Shown here: positions 1-9,380 of the stretch, one piece after another
How positions within the stretch are numbered: position 1 is the first letter of the stretch
How the letters are laid out: the number at the start of each line of letters is the position of its first letter
NCBI RefSeq assembly: GCF_023554555.1
Contig: NZ_JAMJWC010000001.1
Coordinates: forward strand, 124,001 to 188,000
Direction: 5' to 3'
Length of the DNA: 64,000 nucleotides
Origin: Sphingobacterium sp. lm-10
GTDB lineage: Bacteria; Bacteroidota; Bacteroidia; Sphingobacteriales; Sphingobacteriaceae
Made by a program: the position numbers and the translations under genes
The notes under the pieces: generated by a model
What the model saw: only the letters and a program-made list of their open reading frames with translations
The model's database searches: none
What the model was told of the DNA's origin: nothing

Positions 1-230
1 ACCGCCTCAAATCGAAATAGGTTAGTCCCTTCAATATGCTTGTTTTCAATATCTACCTTCACATCCAAATGATAGTATTTGATGTCGTAACAGGTTCTGT
101 ATGGAGTAAGCTGTCCGCGTAAAGAGTCGGCTTTAGTAAAGAGTTGCTTGGCTTTCATCAGCTGTGCTGATACGCCTAACGGCAGCGTGAGGACGCTGAT
201 AAGTAGAATCGCGGCAAATTTGTGCATCAT
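1..230 (-). CDS. M1-family metallopeptidase, N-terminal part only
   Basis: The gene runs off the left edge, so only about 76 codons are visible. Two adjacent ATG codons (230 and 227) can start it. A hydrophobic signal peptide ends near VSAQ, so the product should be exported. After it comes a stretch containing TCYDIKYYHLDVKVDIEN, which resembles the first beta strands of M1 aminopeptidases, where substrate-saddle strands begin the mature protein. The zinc motif HExxH lies outside the window, so the family call rests on the N-terminus alone. It is divergent from the aspartyl protease at 345, with about 114 bases between them. A secreted protein of another family with a similar opening strand is possible. 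Confidence 0.6.
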   Translation of the reverse strand, partial: MMHKFAAILLISVLTLPLGVSAQLMKAKQLFTKADSLRGQLTPYRTCYDIKYYHLDVKVDIENKHIEGTNLFRFEA

Positions 231-344
231 ATGATCGATTGAATGGTTAAATCTACAAAAAATCGACGTCGATCGCTAAATCTTTACGCACCGTGCTATT
301 ATCAGCAAATTATTGGTTAAATTAGGGTGATCAATCGCTTAACC

Positions 345-1493
345 ATGCGCCAATTTTTCTTACTATTTGTGCTATTGTGTATATCAGGGTTATCTCTGTT
401 TGCACAATCCCCTCTTTTTAAAAGCGGAAGCGTCCAAAAGGATATTTATCTGGAAATCCCTTTCGAAGTTAAAAATCAATTTATCTTTCTGTATGCAGAA
501 GTGAGTGGTGTAGCGCATCGTTTTCTCTTTGATACCGGCGCGCCCAATATGATTAGAGGAGAGTTCTTGTCTGACAAAGTGAAGCCTAAGATTTTGAAAA
601 TTAGTGATAGCCAGAATCAAAAAGGAAAAATGGAGCTCGGAATTATTGATTCGCTCACTTTAGGCGGAGTGACCTTTTATGATTATGCGGCATTGGATCA
701 CGATTTTTCTGATCATTTTCCATTTGGTTGTCATGATATTGCTGGATTTATAGGAAGTAACCTGTTTCGTGATTTGATTGTGAAGATTGATTGGGAAAAC
801 CAGAAACTCATTGTTACAGACGATTTAAATAAGATCAATCCGACCGCCGCTCCGATTAAAATGAGGCTTGACGGGCAGCAATTACTGCCTATTATTCCGT
901 TCTCATTTGGAGAAAATGGAAAGTCCAAGGTTCCGGTATTATTTGATAGTGGATTTAATAATCTCTTCACCTATTCAAAAAAGTCATATGAGAAAGCGAC
1001 GCGTAGATCAGGTTTGTTTAGCCGCGCGATCGCAATGGAGGGAGTTGGATCATCTGGGATCTATGGATCGGTCGCTAGTCGTCAATATACTGCTACCGCA
1101 GATTATGTACGCATTGGTACAGTTGATCTGAAAAACATGAACATCACGACCTCGAATGGAAGCTCCAAAGTGGGTACCGGGTTGTTGCAATATGGTAACG
1201 TAATCTTGGATTATAAACATCAGAACTTCTATTTTGAAAGTGACAAGGCAGTGCATGATTTATCCAGTGATTTGCCTGCTTATACCATCGGTATACGCGA
1301 TAAAAAATTTGTGATCGGTTATATCTTGCGTGATGATTTGAAGGCGAAGATGAAATCTGGCGATCAGATCATTAGTGTAGATGGAGTAGATATCAGTAGC
1401 CTGGAACCGTGTGACATGCTCAAAATTTCTCCTCACGCTAAGAATAGTTTGCAGATCCTATCTGACGGAAAGCTTTTAGAAGTGAGGTTGTAA
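345..1493 (+). CDS. secreted retropepsin-like aspartyl protease with PDZ domain
   Basis: A 382-residue protein. I prefer the ATG at 345 because it opens directly on a signal peptide (FFLLFVLLCISGLSLFAQ); an in-frame GTG at 327 would add six residues ahead of it. Two aspartyl protease motifs are seen, FDTGAP near residue 63 and FDSGF near 200, so both catalytic lobes are in one chain. The C-terminus (about 320-382) has the GDQIISVDGVDI pattern of a PDZ domain, likely used for substrate recognition. This architecture is common in Bacteroidota as an aspartyl protease family protein; the substrate is not known. It converges on polX, and no clear terminator hairpin is seen between them. Confidence 0.8.
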   Translation: MRQFFLLFVLLCISGLSLFAQSPLFKSGSVQKDIYLEIPFEVKNQFIFLYAEVSGVAHRFLFDTGAPNMIRGEFLSDKVKPKILKISDSQNQKGKMELGIIDSLTLGGVTFYDYAALDHDFSDHFPFGCHDIAGFIGSNLFRDLIVKIDWENQKLIVTDDLNKINPTAAPIKMRLDGQQLLPIIPFSFGENGKSKVPVLFDSGFNNLFTYSKKSYEKATRRSGLFSRAIAMEGVGSSGIYGSVASRQYTATADYVRIGTVDLKNMNITTSNGSSKVGTGLLQYGNVILDYKHQNFYFESDKAVHDLSSDLPAYTIGIRDKKFVIGYILRDDLKAKMKSGDQIISVDGVDISSLEPCDMLKISPHAKNSLQILSDGKLLEVRL

Positions 1494-1526
1494 GAAAGTT
1501 TTTGCCTGATTTTGCAACAAGTTCTC

Positions 1527-3203
1527 CTAGCTCTTTTCTGCCTTCCGCTTGTCAAAAAATTCCTGTATCGCTTCCAGATTAAAAGCGTTGAGGCATTTGT
1601 CGGCCGACAGGCCGCCTTTGCGCCCTACCAGTACACCGTACTGCATGTCATGAAATCCTTCCATGCGGTGCGCATCTGGATTGATCGATAGTAGCACACC
1701 TTTTTGTAAAGCGTAGCGATGCCAGCGCCAGTCCAAATCCAGACGAAGCGGATTGGCGTTGATCTCAATGACTACTTGATTACTAGCGCAAGCGTCGATT
1801 ACTTTCCGGTAATCAATCGGATATCCCGCTCTGGATAATAATAGTCGGCCGGTTGGATGTCCTAAAATGGTCGTATATGGATTTTCAATCGCTTTGATCA
1901 ATCGCTCTGTTGCTTTCTCCTCGGTCATGCCTAAGTTGCTGTGCACGGAAGCCACGACAAAGTCAAACTGTGAAAGAATCTCCGTTGGATAGTCCAAGGA
2001 GCCGTCGCCTAAAATATCTGATTCTATGCCTTTGAAGATTTTAAATGGCGCTAATTTTTGGTTCAACTTTTCAACTTCTTTCCATTGCTGCTCAATGCGC
2101 TCTATGGAAAGACCGTTAGCATATACAGCAGTTTTAGAGTGATCACATATTCCCAGATATTGCAAGCCCATTTGTTCTTTACAATAGGTAGCCATCTGCT
2201 CCAAGCTATGTACGCCATCGGAATAAGTCGAGTGATTGTGCAGTGTACCCAATATATCTTCGTTTCGAATCAGCTTAGGTAAATTATTTGCTGCCGCTAA
2301 ATCTATTTCGTTGAATCCTTCACGTAGCTCCGGCTCGATAAAGGTTAAGCCCATGGATTCATAAATTGCGGCTTCGGTAGGCAGATCAGGAAGGTTTTTG
2401 TTCCGCGCAGTAAGTAAGTCGATATGTTCACCCGATCCGGTGGTCAACAACCAATTTTTAGCGTAGGCTTCGGATGAAGAGGTAAAGATGCGGTAAGCGA
2501 TATTATTGTCGTCTTTGAAATGTACACCTTCACGGTCGGCATCCACTTGCAATACATAATCCTTGCTTTCTAGCGTAGATACGAGCACATGCTGTGGAAG
2601 ATCAATTAGGAAGTCTATGTATTGCAGCACCTCTGTCTTACGACGATAGTCGCCTGTAAATACAACTTGGTTGTCCGGGAAATTTTGTTGTAAAGCTTCA
2701 TAGGTCGCTTCCGCGAAATGTGTAGCGCGAGCATACAATACCCAGCCTTTATTGGCAATAGCAAACTCAATATTTTTCTTAATCTCCTCCTGCGTTTTTA
2801 AGCCAAAGCCTTTGGCTTCTACCAGGCGGTTTTCATTACAGGCATAGTAAAGCTCGCCAATGCTCTCTATGTTTAATGATTTCCAGATAATCTGAATTTT
2901 TTTTGGGCCTAATCCTTTGATATGTAGCATCTCCAATACGCCTTCCGGTACTTTCTCCATCAGCTTATCCAGTTCAGGTAATGTACCCGATTGGATGATG
3001 AGTTTGATTTTTTCGGCCGTACTATTTCCTATGCCCGGTTGTTGGCTCAGCTCTTCCATGCTAGCCTTTTCAGCAGCGAATGGAAGCTTGTCAATCTTAA
3101 AAGCGGCGCCGGTAATGGCCTTAGTTCGGAAAGGGTTTTCATTCATCAATTCCATCAACTGACCATATAGTTTGAAAACCTTTGCGACGCTTTTATTATC
3201 CAT
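1527..3203 (-). CDS. polX: PolX-type DNA polymerase/PHP exonuclease; polymerase site looks inactive
   Basis: A 558-residue protein starting at the ATG at 3203; the frame is open 21 codons further upstream but that part has no family character. Order of domains: N-terminal helix-hairpin-helix 8-kDa region, polymerase-beta-like palm (about 150-290), and a C-terminal PHP domain (about 315-558). The PHP domain keeps its metal motifs (LHNHSTYSDG, CDHS, SVHSN, LGHP, NPDAH), so the 3'-5' exonuclease/phosphatase function is probably intact. In the palm, the family's DxD pair appears as Y-I-D and the third catalytic aspartate position reads AYRIF, so two of the three metal-binding aspartates seem to be replaced by tyrosine. 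PolX family proteins act in base-excision repair. Confidence 0.88.
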   Translation of the reverse strand: MDNKSVAKVFKLYGQLMELMNENPFRTKAITGAAFKIDKLPFAAEKASMEELSQQPGIGNSTAEKIKLIIQSGTLPELDKLMEKVPEGVLEMLHIKGLGPKKIQIIWKSLNIESIGELYYACNENRLVEAKGFGLKTQEEIKKNIEFAIANKGWVLYARATHFAEATYEALQQNFPDNQVVFTGDYRRKTEVLQYIDFLIDLPQHVLVSTLESKDYVLQVDADREGVHFKDDNNIAYRIFTSSSEAYAKNWLLTTGSGEHIDLLTARNKNLPDLPTEAAIYESMGLTFIEPELREGFNEIDLAAANNLPKLIRNEDILGTLHNHSTYSDGVHSLEQMATYCKEQMGLQYLGICDHSKTAVYANGLSIERIEQQWKEVEKLNQKLAPFKIFKGIESDILGDGSLDYPTEILSQFDFVVASVHSNLGMTEEKATERLIKAIENPYTTILGHPTGRLLLSRAGYPIDYRKVIDACASNQVVIEINANPLRLDLDWRWHRYALQKGVLLSINPDAHRMEGFHDMQYGVLVGRKGGLSADKCLNAFNLEAIQEFFDKRKAEKS

Positions 3204-3294
3204 AGAAATAGGGTGTTTAAGTGTTGAAATGTATAGGCAAAGATACTCAAATATGCGTAATCCCAAATGTGTTTACCACTGGAATTCCTGTAAA

Positions 3295-3324
3295 ATACAA
3301 AAGGGGCTTATGCCCCTTTTGTAT
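3295..3324 (-). terminator. rho-independent terminator after ndh
   Basis: A 13-bp perfect inverted repeat (ATACAAAAGGGGC paired with GCCCCTTTTGTAT) around a 4-base loop. It sits 34 bases beyond the ndh stop codon and upstream of polX on the same strand. The T tract lies inside the stem on the minus strand, so it could stop transcription in either direction. Confidence 0.85.
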
Positions 3325-3357
3325 CAATAAATATGCTTTTAAGCGCAGTAAGTACGC

Positions 3358-4677
3358 TTAAACTTGCTCCACGTCGTCCGTGATTTTCATCTGCGGATCA
3401 GGGCGATAATATTTGTGAATAATCAGGCGAATACCTGAATTTTTGGTGAAGAACTTAACACTCCAATTAATAAATGTGACCAACTGGTTGCGGAATCCAG
3501 CGATAGATAGTAAATGGACGAACATCCAGGTACACCAAGCTAGAAATCCGTTCAAGTGTATTTTGCCCATATCTACTACTGCACGATTCCGCCCGATAGT
3601 AGCCATAGATCCTTTGTCGAAGTACTTGAAATCTTCGGTGTTGTTTTCGTTTTTCAAAATACTTAAAATGTGGTCTGCCACATATTTTCCTTGTTGTTGT
3701 GCGACAGGAGCGACACCAGGAAGGCCGTTAGGTGTTTTTTCTGTAACCGTAGCTGCTACGTCACCAATGGCATATACACCTGGCATATCGATGATCTGAC
3801 ACTGACCATTCGTCTTGATTCTGTTTCCGCGCTGAAGCAATTCAGGGCTGATTCCTTCCGGAAATTGCCCTTTAACACCAGCACCCCAGATCACAGTTTT
3901 AGTTGGGATTTTATCACCGTTAGATAACGTTACCGTTAACCCATCGTATTCTTTTACCACGGTGTTTAGGATCACTTTGACACCCAGCTCTTTGAGGTAA
4001 CGTTCGGCATCGCGAGATGATCTATCAGAAAGCGCTGCCAATACTTCGCCCAATCCCTCTACGAGATACACATTCATCTCATGTTTGGATAGTTCTGGGT
4101 AATCTTTTTTCAACATGTGCAGCTGTATTTCAGCAATAGCTCCCGAAAGTTCTACACCGGTGGGCCCACCACCTACCACCACAAAATTTAGAAAGCGCTC
4201 GCGATCGTCTGCATTCTTACGCAATACAGCTTCTTCCAAATTCTGTAGTACATAACTGCGGATATTTTGTGCTTCCTGGATACTTTTCATACCCAATGAA
4301 TATTTCTCCACATCTGCATTTCCAAAAAAGTTGGACGTAGCACCACTGGCTACAACAAGATAATCATAGTCAAAGTCGCCTACCGAAGTGTGTACTACTT
4401 TATCATCTTTGTCGATGCGGAGTACCTCAGCCATGCGAAAGCGAAAATTATCCTGAGATTTAAACATTTTTCGCAATGGAAACGCGATAGAGTCCGATGC
4501 TAATGTACCTGTAGCAACTTGATAAAGAAGCGGTTGGAAAGTATGGAAATTGTTGCGATCGATCAATAAAACTTCTACTTCTTTGTCTTTTAAGCGACGC
4601 GCTACTTCTATACCGCCGAAGCCACCTCCGATGATAATGACTCTTGGGAATTTTCTCTCAGATCGATTTAGCAACAT
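3358..4677 (-). CDS. ndh: type II NADH dehydrogenase (NAD(P)/FAD-dependent oxidoreductase)
   Basis: A 439-residue protein. It starts with VIIIGGGFGGIEVARRL, the FAD-binding Rossmann fingerprint. A second fingerprint, VVVGGGPTGVELSGAIAE near residue 167, binds NADH. The motif GVYAIGDVAA closes the FAD site, and APVAQQQGKYVADHI matches the quinone-side region of NDH-2. The C-terminal part carries hydrophobic and amphipathic segments expected to anchor it to the inner membrane. Such enzymes pass electrons from NADH to quinone without pumping protons. Length and motif order fit the family. It stands alone, with its own terminator downstream and a 376-base gap upstream. Confidence 0.93.
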   Translation of the reverse strand: MLLNRSERKFPRVIIIGGGFGGIEVARRLKDKEVEVLLIDRNNFHTFQPLLYQVATGTLASDSIAFPLRKMFKSQDNFRFRMAEVLRIDKDDKVVHTSVGDFDYDYLVVASGATSNFFGNADVEKYSLGMKSIQEAQNIRSYVLQNLEEAVLRKNADDRERFLNFVVVGGGPTGVELSGAIAEIQLHMLKKDYPELSKHEMNVYLVEGLGEVLAALSDRSSRDAERYLKELGVKVILNTVVKEYDGLTVTLSNGDKIPTKTVIWGAGVKGQFPEGISPELLQRGNRIKTNGQCQIIDMPGVYAIGDVAATVTEKTPNGLPGVAPVAQQQGKYVADHILSILKNENNTEDFKYFDKGSMATIGRNRAVVDMGKIHLNGFLAWCTWMFVHLLSIAGFRNQLVTFINWSVKFFTKNSGIRLIIHKYYRPDPQMKITDDVEQV

Positions 4678-5053
4678 AATGATTTCGATGAAATGTAAAC
4701 CTTAATTATGATTTTTCTGCAAATATCAGACTAATTATTCCAATTCGATAGATAAAAATGAATTATTATGCAGTTTACGAATTAAAAACAAGAAAATCAT
4801 ATTATAATATATTATAAATAAGGTTGTTATGATGACGTGTGTGAATGTGTATTATCTACACTATTTATAGCGTCTACATCTCTTAAACAATCTTGTTTAA
4901 AAAGACGGTGAATGGCAGATTAGTGCTTTTGGCATTAAGTATATTGTCAATATCTCATATAATCGTCATGCTTTCGATAAAACGAATCGGCGAGAGGGCT
5001 TATTTGCTCTTAGATATCGTAACTTTGTTTGACAAAACAAGGAGAGCAGCATT
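4678..5053. other. divergent intergenic region, ndh to sufS
   Basis: 376 bases without a gene. It is AT-rich with runs such as TATTATAATATATTATAAATA split around 4800, which could be a flexible promoter region. Apart from the sufS -7 box noted separately, nothing coding or structured stands out. Confidence 0.6.
5020..5027 (+). promoter_or_regulatory. candidate -7 box for sufS
   Basis: TAACTTTG fits the Bacteroidota consensus TAnnTTTG and lies 27 bases before the sufS start. No convincing -33 TTG is seen at the usual spacing. A purine-rich GGAGAG at 5041-5046 could serve as ribosome binding site for the TTG start. Confidence 0.55.
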
Positions 5054-6277
5054 TTGAAACCATTTCATATAGATAAAATCCGTGCAGATTTTCCAATATT
5101 AAACACGCAGGTTCATAACAAACCGCTGGTATATTTGGATAATGGCGCAACTACTCAAAAGCCCATACAAGTGATTCAGGCGATCAGCGATTATTATTCG
5201 AATATGAATAGTAATGTACATCGTGGTGTGCATCATCTAAGTCAGATTTCGACAGATGCCTTTGAAGTGACGCGTAGAAAATTACAGGATTTCATTCATG
5301 CAGCGCATGATTATGAAGTCATATTAACCAAAGGGACTACCGATAGTATCAATTTGGTGTCCAGCAGTTATGGGAGGGCTTTTGTGGGCGAAGGAGATGA
5401 AATCATCATCACCGCGATGGAACATCATTCTAATATTGTGCCTTGGCAGATGTTGTGCGAAGAAAAGAATGCCATTCTGAAGGTGATTCCCATGTTGAAG
5501 AATGGAGAGCTTGATCAGGATGCATATCGTGAGCTATTGACCGAACGTACCAAATTGGTGACGTTCAATTATGTGTCGAATGCGTTGGGAACCATCAATC
5601 CCGTCAAGGAAATGATTGTGGAAGCGCACCGATATGGCGCAGTGGTATTAGTCGATGCTGCACAGGCTATCCAGCATATTCCTATTGATGTACAAGATTT
5701 GGATGTAGATTTCTTGGTATTCTCCGGTCACAAAATGTACGGACCCACCGGTATCGGTGTGCTTTACGGTCGAGAAGATTTGCTGAATGCTATGCCACCG
5801 TATCAGGGGGGGGGCGATATGATTAAAGAAGTAACATTAGAAAAGACGACCTATAACGAATTGCCGTTTAAATTCGAAGCAGGAACGCCGAATATTGAAG
5901 CAGGAATCTGCTTGGCGCAAGCTATCGATTACATAAATGAGGTGGGCTTGGATGCGATCCGGCAGCACGAAGAAGAATTGCTGGATTACGCGACAGCGGA
6001 ATTGAGCAAAATTGAAGGTATGCGATTTATTGGTACTGCCAAAGAGAAAAGTTCTGTGGTTTCTTTCTTGATTGATGGAACACATCCTTATGATGTGGGC
6101 GTATTGTTAGATAAGATGGGCATTGCGGTACGCACCGGACATCATTGTGCGCAGCCTATCATGGACTACTATGGCATCCCTGGTACAATACGCGCCAGCT
6201 TCGCGATGTACAACACAAAGGAAGAAATTGATGCTTTGGTTAAAGGGTTGACGCGTGCCGCAAATATGTTAAGATAA
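5054..6277 (+). CDS. sufS: SufS-type cysteine desulfurase
   Basis: A 407-residue PLP enzyme that takes sulfur from cysteine for Fe-S cluster assembly. The PLP lysine is K227 in SGHKMYGPTG, D201 in VDAAQ contacts the cofactor ring, and the persulfide cysteine is C365 in RTGHHCAQP, the SufS arrangement. The start is a TTG at 5054 preceded eight bases earlier by GGAGAG; no ATG gives the conserved N-terminus KIRADFPIL. It is followed nine bases later by sufE, its usual activator, so the two form an operon. The sufBCD scaffold genes are not in the window. A second desulfurase of the IscS/NifS type lies at 59655-60833. Confidence 0.95.
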   Translation: MKPFHIDKIRADFPILNTQVHNKPLVYLDNGATTQKPIQVIQAISDYYSNMNSNVHRGVHHLSQISTDAFEVTRRKLQDFIHAAHDYEVILTKGTTDSINLVSSSYGRAFVGEGDEIIITAMEHHSNIVPWQMLCEEKNAILKVIPMLKNGELDQDAYRELLTERTKLVTFNYVSNALGTINPVKEMIVEAHRYGAVVLVDAAQAIQHIPIDVQDLDVDFLVFSGHKMYGPTGIGVLYGREDLLNAMPPYQGGGDMIKEVTLEKTTYNELPFKFEAGTPNIEAGICLAQAIDYINEVGLDAIRQHEEELLDYATAELSKIEGMRFIGTAKEKSSVVSFLIDGTHPYDVGVLLDKMGIAVRTGHHCAQPIMDYYGIPGTIRASFAMYNTKEEIDALVKGLTRAANMLR

Positions 6278-6286
6278 GAATAAAGC

Positions 6287-6703
6287 ATGACCATTAACGA
6301 AAAACAAGACGAATTGATCGAGGACTTCGCATTCTACGAAGACTGGATGGAAAAATACGAATACATTATTCAACTGGGTAAAGAGCTTCCTTTGATTGAT
6401 GATGCATCGAAGACCGATGAATACATCATCAAAGGGTGTCAATCAAAAGTATGGTTGCGCCCAGAGGTAAGCGATGATAAAATTAACTTTACAGCAGATA
6501 GCGATGCCATCATCACAAAAGGTTTGGTGAGCTTAATGGTGAAAGTGCTCTCTGGTCATACCGCAAAGGAAATCGCTGATGCAGATTTGTATTTCATTGA
6601 TCAGATCGGCTTGAAAGACCATCTTTCGCCTACCAGAGCCAACGGCTTGCTGTCTATGGTAAAGCAAATGAAGCTATATGCTATTGCATTGCAAATGAAA
6701 TAA
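6287..6703 (+). CDS. sufE: SufE sulfur acceptor
   Basis: A 138-residue protein matching SufE in length and pattern. The acceptor cysteine is C51 in IKGCQSKVWL, which takes the persulfide from SufS C365 and passes sulfur to the SufBCD scaffold. The C-terminal SPTRANGLLSMVKQMK helix is also typical. The gene follows sufS by nine bases, so they are surely co-transcribed. No unusual residue is seen at the active loop. Confidence 0.95.
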   Translation: MTINEKQDELIEDFAFYEDWMEKYEYIIQLGKELPLIDDASKTDEYIIKGCQSKVWLRPEVSDDKINFTADSDAIITKGLVSLMVKVLSGHTAKEIADADLYFIDQIGLKDHLSPTRANGLLSMVKQMKLYAIALQMK

Positions 6704-6733
6704 TAGTAACTTTCCGAAAACCATCTACAAATT

Positions 6734-7147
6734 ATGGAAAGAAAGTCTTTTATAAAAGGAGTGAGCGCCACGGTATTGTCTGGCGCGGTGTTGGCCGCAT
6801 GTGGTTCTCCGTCAGAACAATCTTCTGTGGAATGGGGCGAAGGAACGATTGTTCATTCGGTCTATTTCTGGTTGCGCACCGATCTGACGGATCAAGAGAA
6901 ACAAGATTTTCCCCAGTTTTTTGAAGCGTTGAAGAAAGTGCCTGGCTATACTGCCTGTCGTGTGGCTACACCAGCGCCTACCACCCCGAGAGAAGTAGTC
7001 GATAATTCCTTTTCCTATCATTGGATTGCGGTGTTTCCTTCTATGGAAGCCATTAATATTTACGAAAAGCATCCCGATCATCTGGCTGCTGCTCAAAAGT
7101 TTTCTCCGTACTGGACTAAGGTGGAAGTTCGCGACTCTATCGCTTAA
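6734..7147 (+). CDS. Dabb-domain lipoprotein
   Basis: A 137-residue protein with a Tat-like or Sec signal (MERKSFIKGVSA) ending in a lipobox LAAC, so it should be lipidated at Cys 23. The mature part begins with IVHSVYFWLR and contains a short alpha/beta pattern typical of the stress-responsive A/B barrel (Dabb) domain, a dimeric ferredoxin-like fold. Its substrate is unknown. It begins 30 bases after sufE and may be read through from the suf operon, though no functional link is known. The last four bases overlap the 3' end of murI on the other strand, so the two genes converge with no room for a terminator. Confidence 0.75.
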   Translation: MERKSFIKGVSATVLSGAVLAACGSPSEQSSVEWGEGTIVHSVYFWLRTDLTDQEKQDFPQFFEALKKVPGYTACRVATPAPTTPREVVDNSFSYHWIAVFPSMEAINIYEKHPDHLAAAQKFSPYWTKVEVRDSIA

Positions 7148-7977
7148 TCTACGGCTTCTACTATCGTGTGAAAGGCAATTACTTCTTGCCCGAAGAATAA
7201 TTTGGCTTTCTCTCCAAAGTCTGTCGGATCATCCGTGGTATAAAAGGTGTAGGTACTGTCGCGTTGGCATTGCGCTTCTACTTCCGGATGTCTTTCTAAG
7301 TAACTCTCTAAGCTGTCGGCAACCAGCTCGCCTTGAGCAACCAGCTTGATGTGCTTCGGTGTATGTGCTTGTATCGCAGGAAGCAGCAGCGGATAATGCG
7401 TGCAGGCCAATAAAATCGTGTCGATTTCTGGCGACTGACTTAATAACGCTTCTACATCTTCTTTTACGAAGTAATGTGTTCCCTCACTATCTAAATCGTT
7501 GTTTTCGACTAGCGGTACCCAAACCGGACAAGCATGTTGATGTACGGTAATCTCCGGATGAAAACGATGAATCTCTATTTTATAGGAATCAGATTTTACG
7601 GTGCCTTGGGTGGCTAATATACCGACGTGACCAGTTTTAGTATATTGATCAATAATCTCTGTGGTGGGCCGGATTACACCCAGCACCTTTTTACCTGGGG
7701 GAAGATCATTTTGCTGAATACTTCGCAAGGCTTTAGCAGATGCGGTATTGCAGGCCACGATCACTAGCGGACAGCCCATCTCGAAGAGTTTAAAGACACA
7801 TTCCTTGGTGTATTGGTACACCGTCTCAAATGATCTGTTGCCATACGGCACGCGGGCATTGTCTCCTAAGTACGTATAGCTGTACTGAGGCAATCGCTCG
7901 CTAATGGATTTGAAGACGGTTAATCCGCCAAATCCCGAGTCAAAAATTCCGATAGGTCCCTGATTCATCTTCTGCAT
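7144..7977 (-). CDS. murI: glutamate racemase
   Basis: A 277-residue cofactor-independent racemase making D-glutamate for peptidoglycan. The N-terminus GIFDSGFGGLTV is diagnostic. The two catalytic cysteines are C76 in VACNTASAKA and C192 in LACTHYPLL. The translation could also begin three codons later at the second ATG (MNQGPIG), which is closer to the family start. It ends within the Dabb gene on the opposite strand by four bases. Confidence 0.95.
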   Translation of the reverse strand: MQKMNQGPIGIFDSGFGGLTVFKSISERLPQYSYTYLGDNARVPYGNRSFETVYQYTKECVFKLFEMGCPLVIVACNTASAKALRSIQQNDLPPGKKVLGVIRPTTEIIDQYTKTGHVGILATQGTVKSDSYKIEIHRFHPEITVHQHACPVWVPLVENNDLDSEGTHYFVKEDVEALLSQSPEIDTILLACTHYPLLLPAIQAHTPKHIKLVAQGELVADSLESYLERHPEVEAQCQRDSTYTFYTTDDPTDFGEKAKLFFGQEVIAFHTIVEAVD

Positions 7978-8206
7978 AGTTACACATAATTCTCGAAATC
8001 TACACTTTTGTATACTGGAATTTCAGCACAATGGTCACTAGTGAAATTGTAACGATTATCCCCTGAATCTAAAAATTGATTTTTATCAGCGAAGCAATAA
8101 TTACAGTGCTTTTGTAAACTTGGAAAATCACTATTATCAACACGTTATTTTCACGGTAAAGGAGCTTGATGACCTGCTGCTGTCAGGTAATTTCACAATT
8201 ATACAT

Positions 8207-8214
8207 TAAATTTG
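8207..8214 (+). promoter_or_regulatory. candidate -7 box upstream of the ferredoxin-reductase-like gene
   Basis: TAAATTTG matches TAnnTTTG. It would give a leader of about 95 bases before the ATG at 8316. A small inverted repeat ACCTG/CAGGT (8172-8188) sits just upstream and could be an operator, though five-base arms are weak. The 338-base gap from 7978 to 8315 holds nothing else recognisable. Confidence 0.45.
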
Positions 8215-8315
8215 ATCCAGTATTCTAAATAAGAATAGTAGCTGTCGAGAAAGTATTATTGAATGGCAACATTCAAGTGACACTCCTGCTTAACCGTAAC
8301 GAATCGTTGAAATAC

Positions 8316-9359
8316 ATGCATAAATTTCGAATTTCTCAGATCATCCGTCAACCAAATGATAATATTACCATAGCCTTTGATGATCCTACCAAAGAGTTTC
8401 CTCCTTATCTGGCAGGCCAGTTTCTTACGTTGGCTTTTGACTTCAATGGTCGGCAGGTTAGGCGGTCGTATTCCTTTAGTAGTTCTCCTGAGGTTGACGA
8501 ACCCATCTCCATTACGGTAAAGCGTGTGGATAACGGTGAAATTTCCAGACTGTTGCACCATCGTACTGCCGTTGGCGATACGATTGAAGTGTTGGCAGCT
8601 CAAGGCTTACTAGCTTACACTCCAGAAGATAGCGTGCCGAAAACCCTTTTTTTGTTTGCCGCCGGAGTAGGAGTGACGCCCTTATTTTCGATATTAAAGA
8701 CCGCTTTAGTGGCCGAACCAGATACAAAAGTGGTACTTGTTTACAGTAATAGCTCACCAGAAAAAACACTTTTCTTGGACGAGTTGCGAAGCTGGCAAGC
8801 AAAATACCCAGATCGTCTGCATATTGAGTGGATATTTTCGAATTCCAAACACTTGTTAACCGCTCGATTGAACAGAGAATATATCATCCGATTAATACAG
8901 CAGTATCGAGATGCGGATAAGCAAACAGCTATTTACTTATGTGGTCCGGTGTTTTACATGGATCTGTGTCGGTTTACCTTATTAGGTATGGGGTTTCCGG
9001 ATGAGACAATCCATCGCGAGACATTTTTCTTTCCCGAAGAAGAGGCGGATGAAGATGAGCGTGAGGAGGAAGAGCAAGATACCAGTACCTATCAGGTGAT
9101 CCTGAAATTTCAAGGAGAAAACTATGATCTCTTGGTGCCTTACAATAAGACTATACTGGATGTGGGCTTAGCGCAAAAGATCAAATTGCCGTACTCTTGT
9201 AAATCGGGCATGTGCAGTACCTGTATATCACAAGTACATGCAGGATCCGTACGGATGAGTTACAACGAGGTATTGACGGATCGGGAAGTAGACAATGGTC
9301 GTTGTTTGATTTGTACTTCGCATCCGCTGGAAAATGGTTCAGTAATCGAGGTTTTGTAG
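8316..9359 (+). CDS. flavodoxin/ferredoxin reductase with C-terminal 2Fe-2S domain (PaaE-like)
   Basis: A 347-residue electron-transfer protein. Domains in order: FAD-binding FR-type barrel with RRSYSFSS near residue 50, an NAD-binding domain with AAGVGVTPLFSILK and YLCGPVFYMD, a short very acidic linker (EEEADEDEREEEEQD), then a plant-type 2Fe-2S ferredoxin domain with CKSGMCSTC and the fourth ligand in RCLICTSHP. The ATG at 8316 is preferred; a TTG at 8259 would add 19 residues without family character. PaaE itself serves phenylacetyl-CoA oxygenase, but no paa genes are nearby, so the partner oxygenase or carrier is unknown. A shared terminator follows. Confidence 0.85.
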   Translation: MHKFRISQIIRQPNDNITIAFDDPTKEFPPYLAGQFLTLAFDFNGRQVRRSYSFSSSPEVDEPISITVKRVDNGEISRLLHHRTAVGDTIEVLAAQGLLAYTPEDSVPKTLFLFAAGVGVTPLFSILKTALVAEPDTKVVLVYSNSSPEKTLFLDELRSWQAKYPDRLHIEWIFSNSKHLLTARLNREYIIRLIQQYRDADKQTAIYLCGPVFYMDLCRFTLLGMGFPDETIHRETFFFPEEEADEDEREEEEQDTSTYQVILKFQGENYDLLVPYNKTILDVGLAQKIKLPYSCKSGMCSTCISQVHAGSVRMSYNEVLTDREVDNGRCLICTSHPLENGSVIEVL

Positions 9360-9380
9360 GCTTTGTGTTTTTGGTTTACA

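Noticed and set aside
262..273. 12-base palindrome ATCGACGTCGAT between the first two genes
   Set aside because: Perfect but short and isolated; no second copy or promoter relation was found.
4795..4825. Dense TATTATAATATATTATAAATA tract upstream of ndh
   Set aside because: Low-complexity AT tract; no defined promoter or operator could be drawn.
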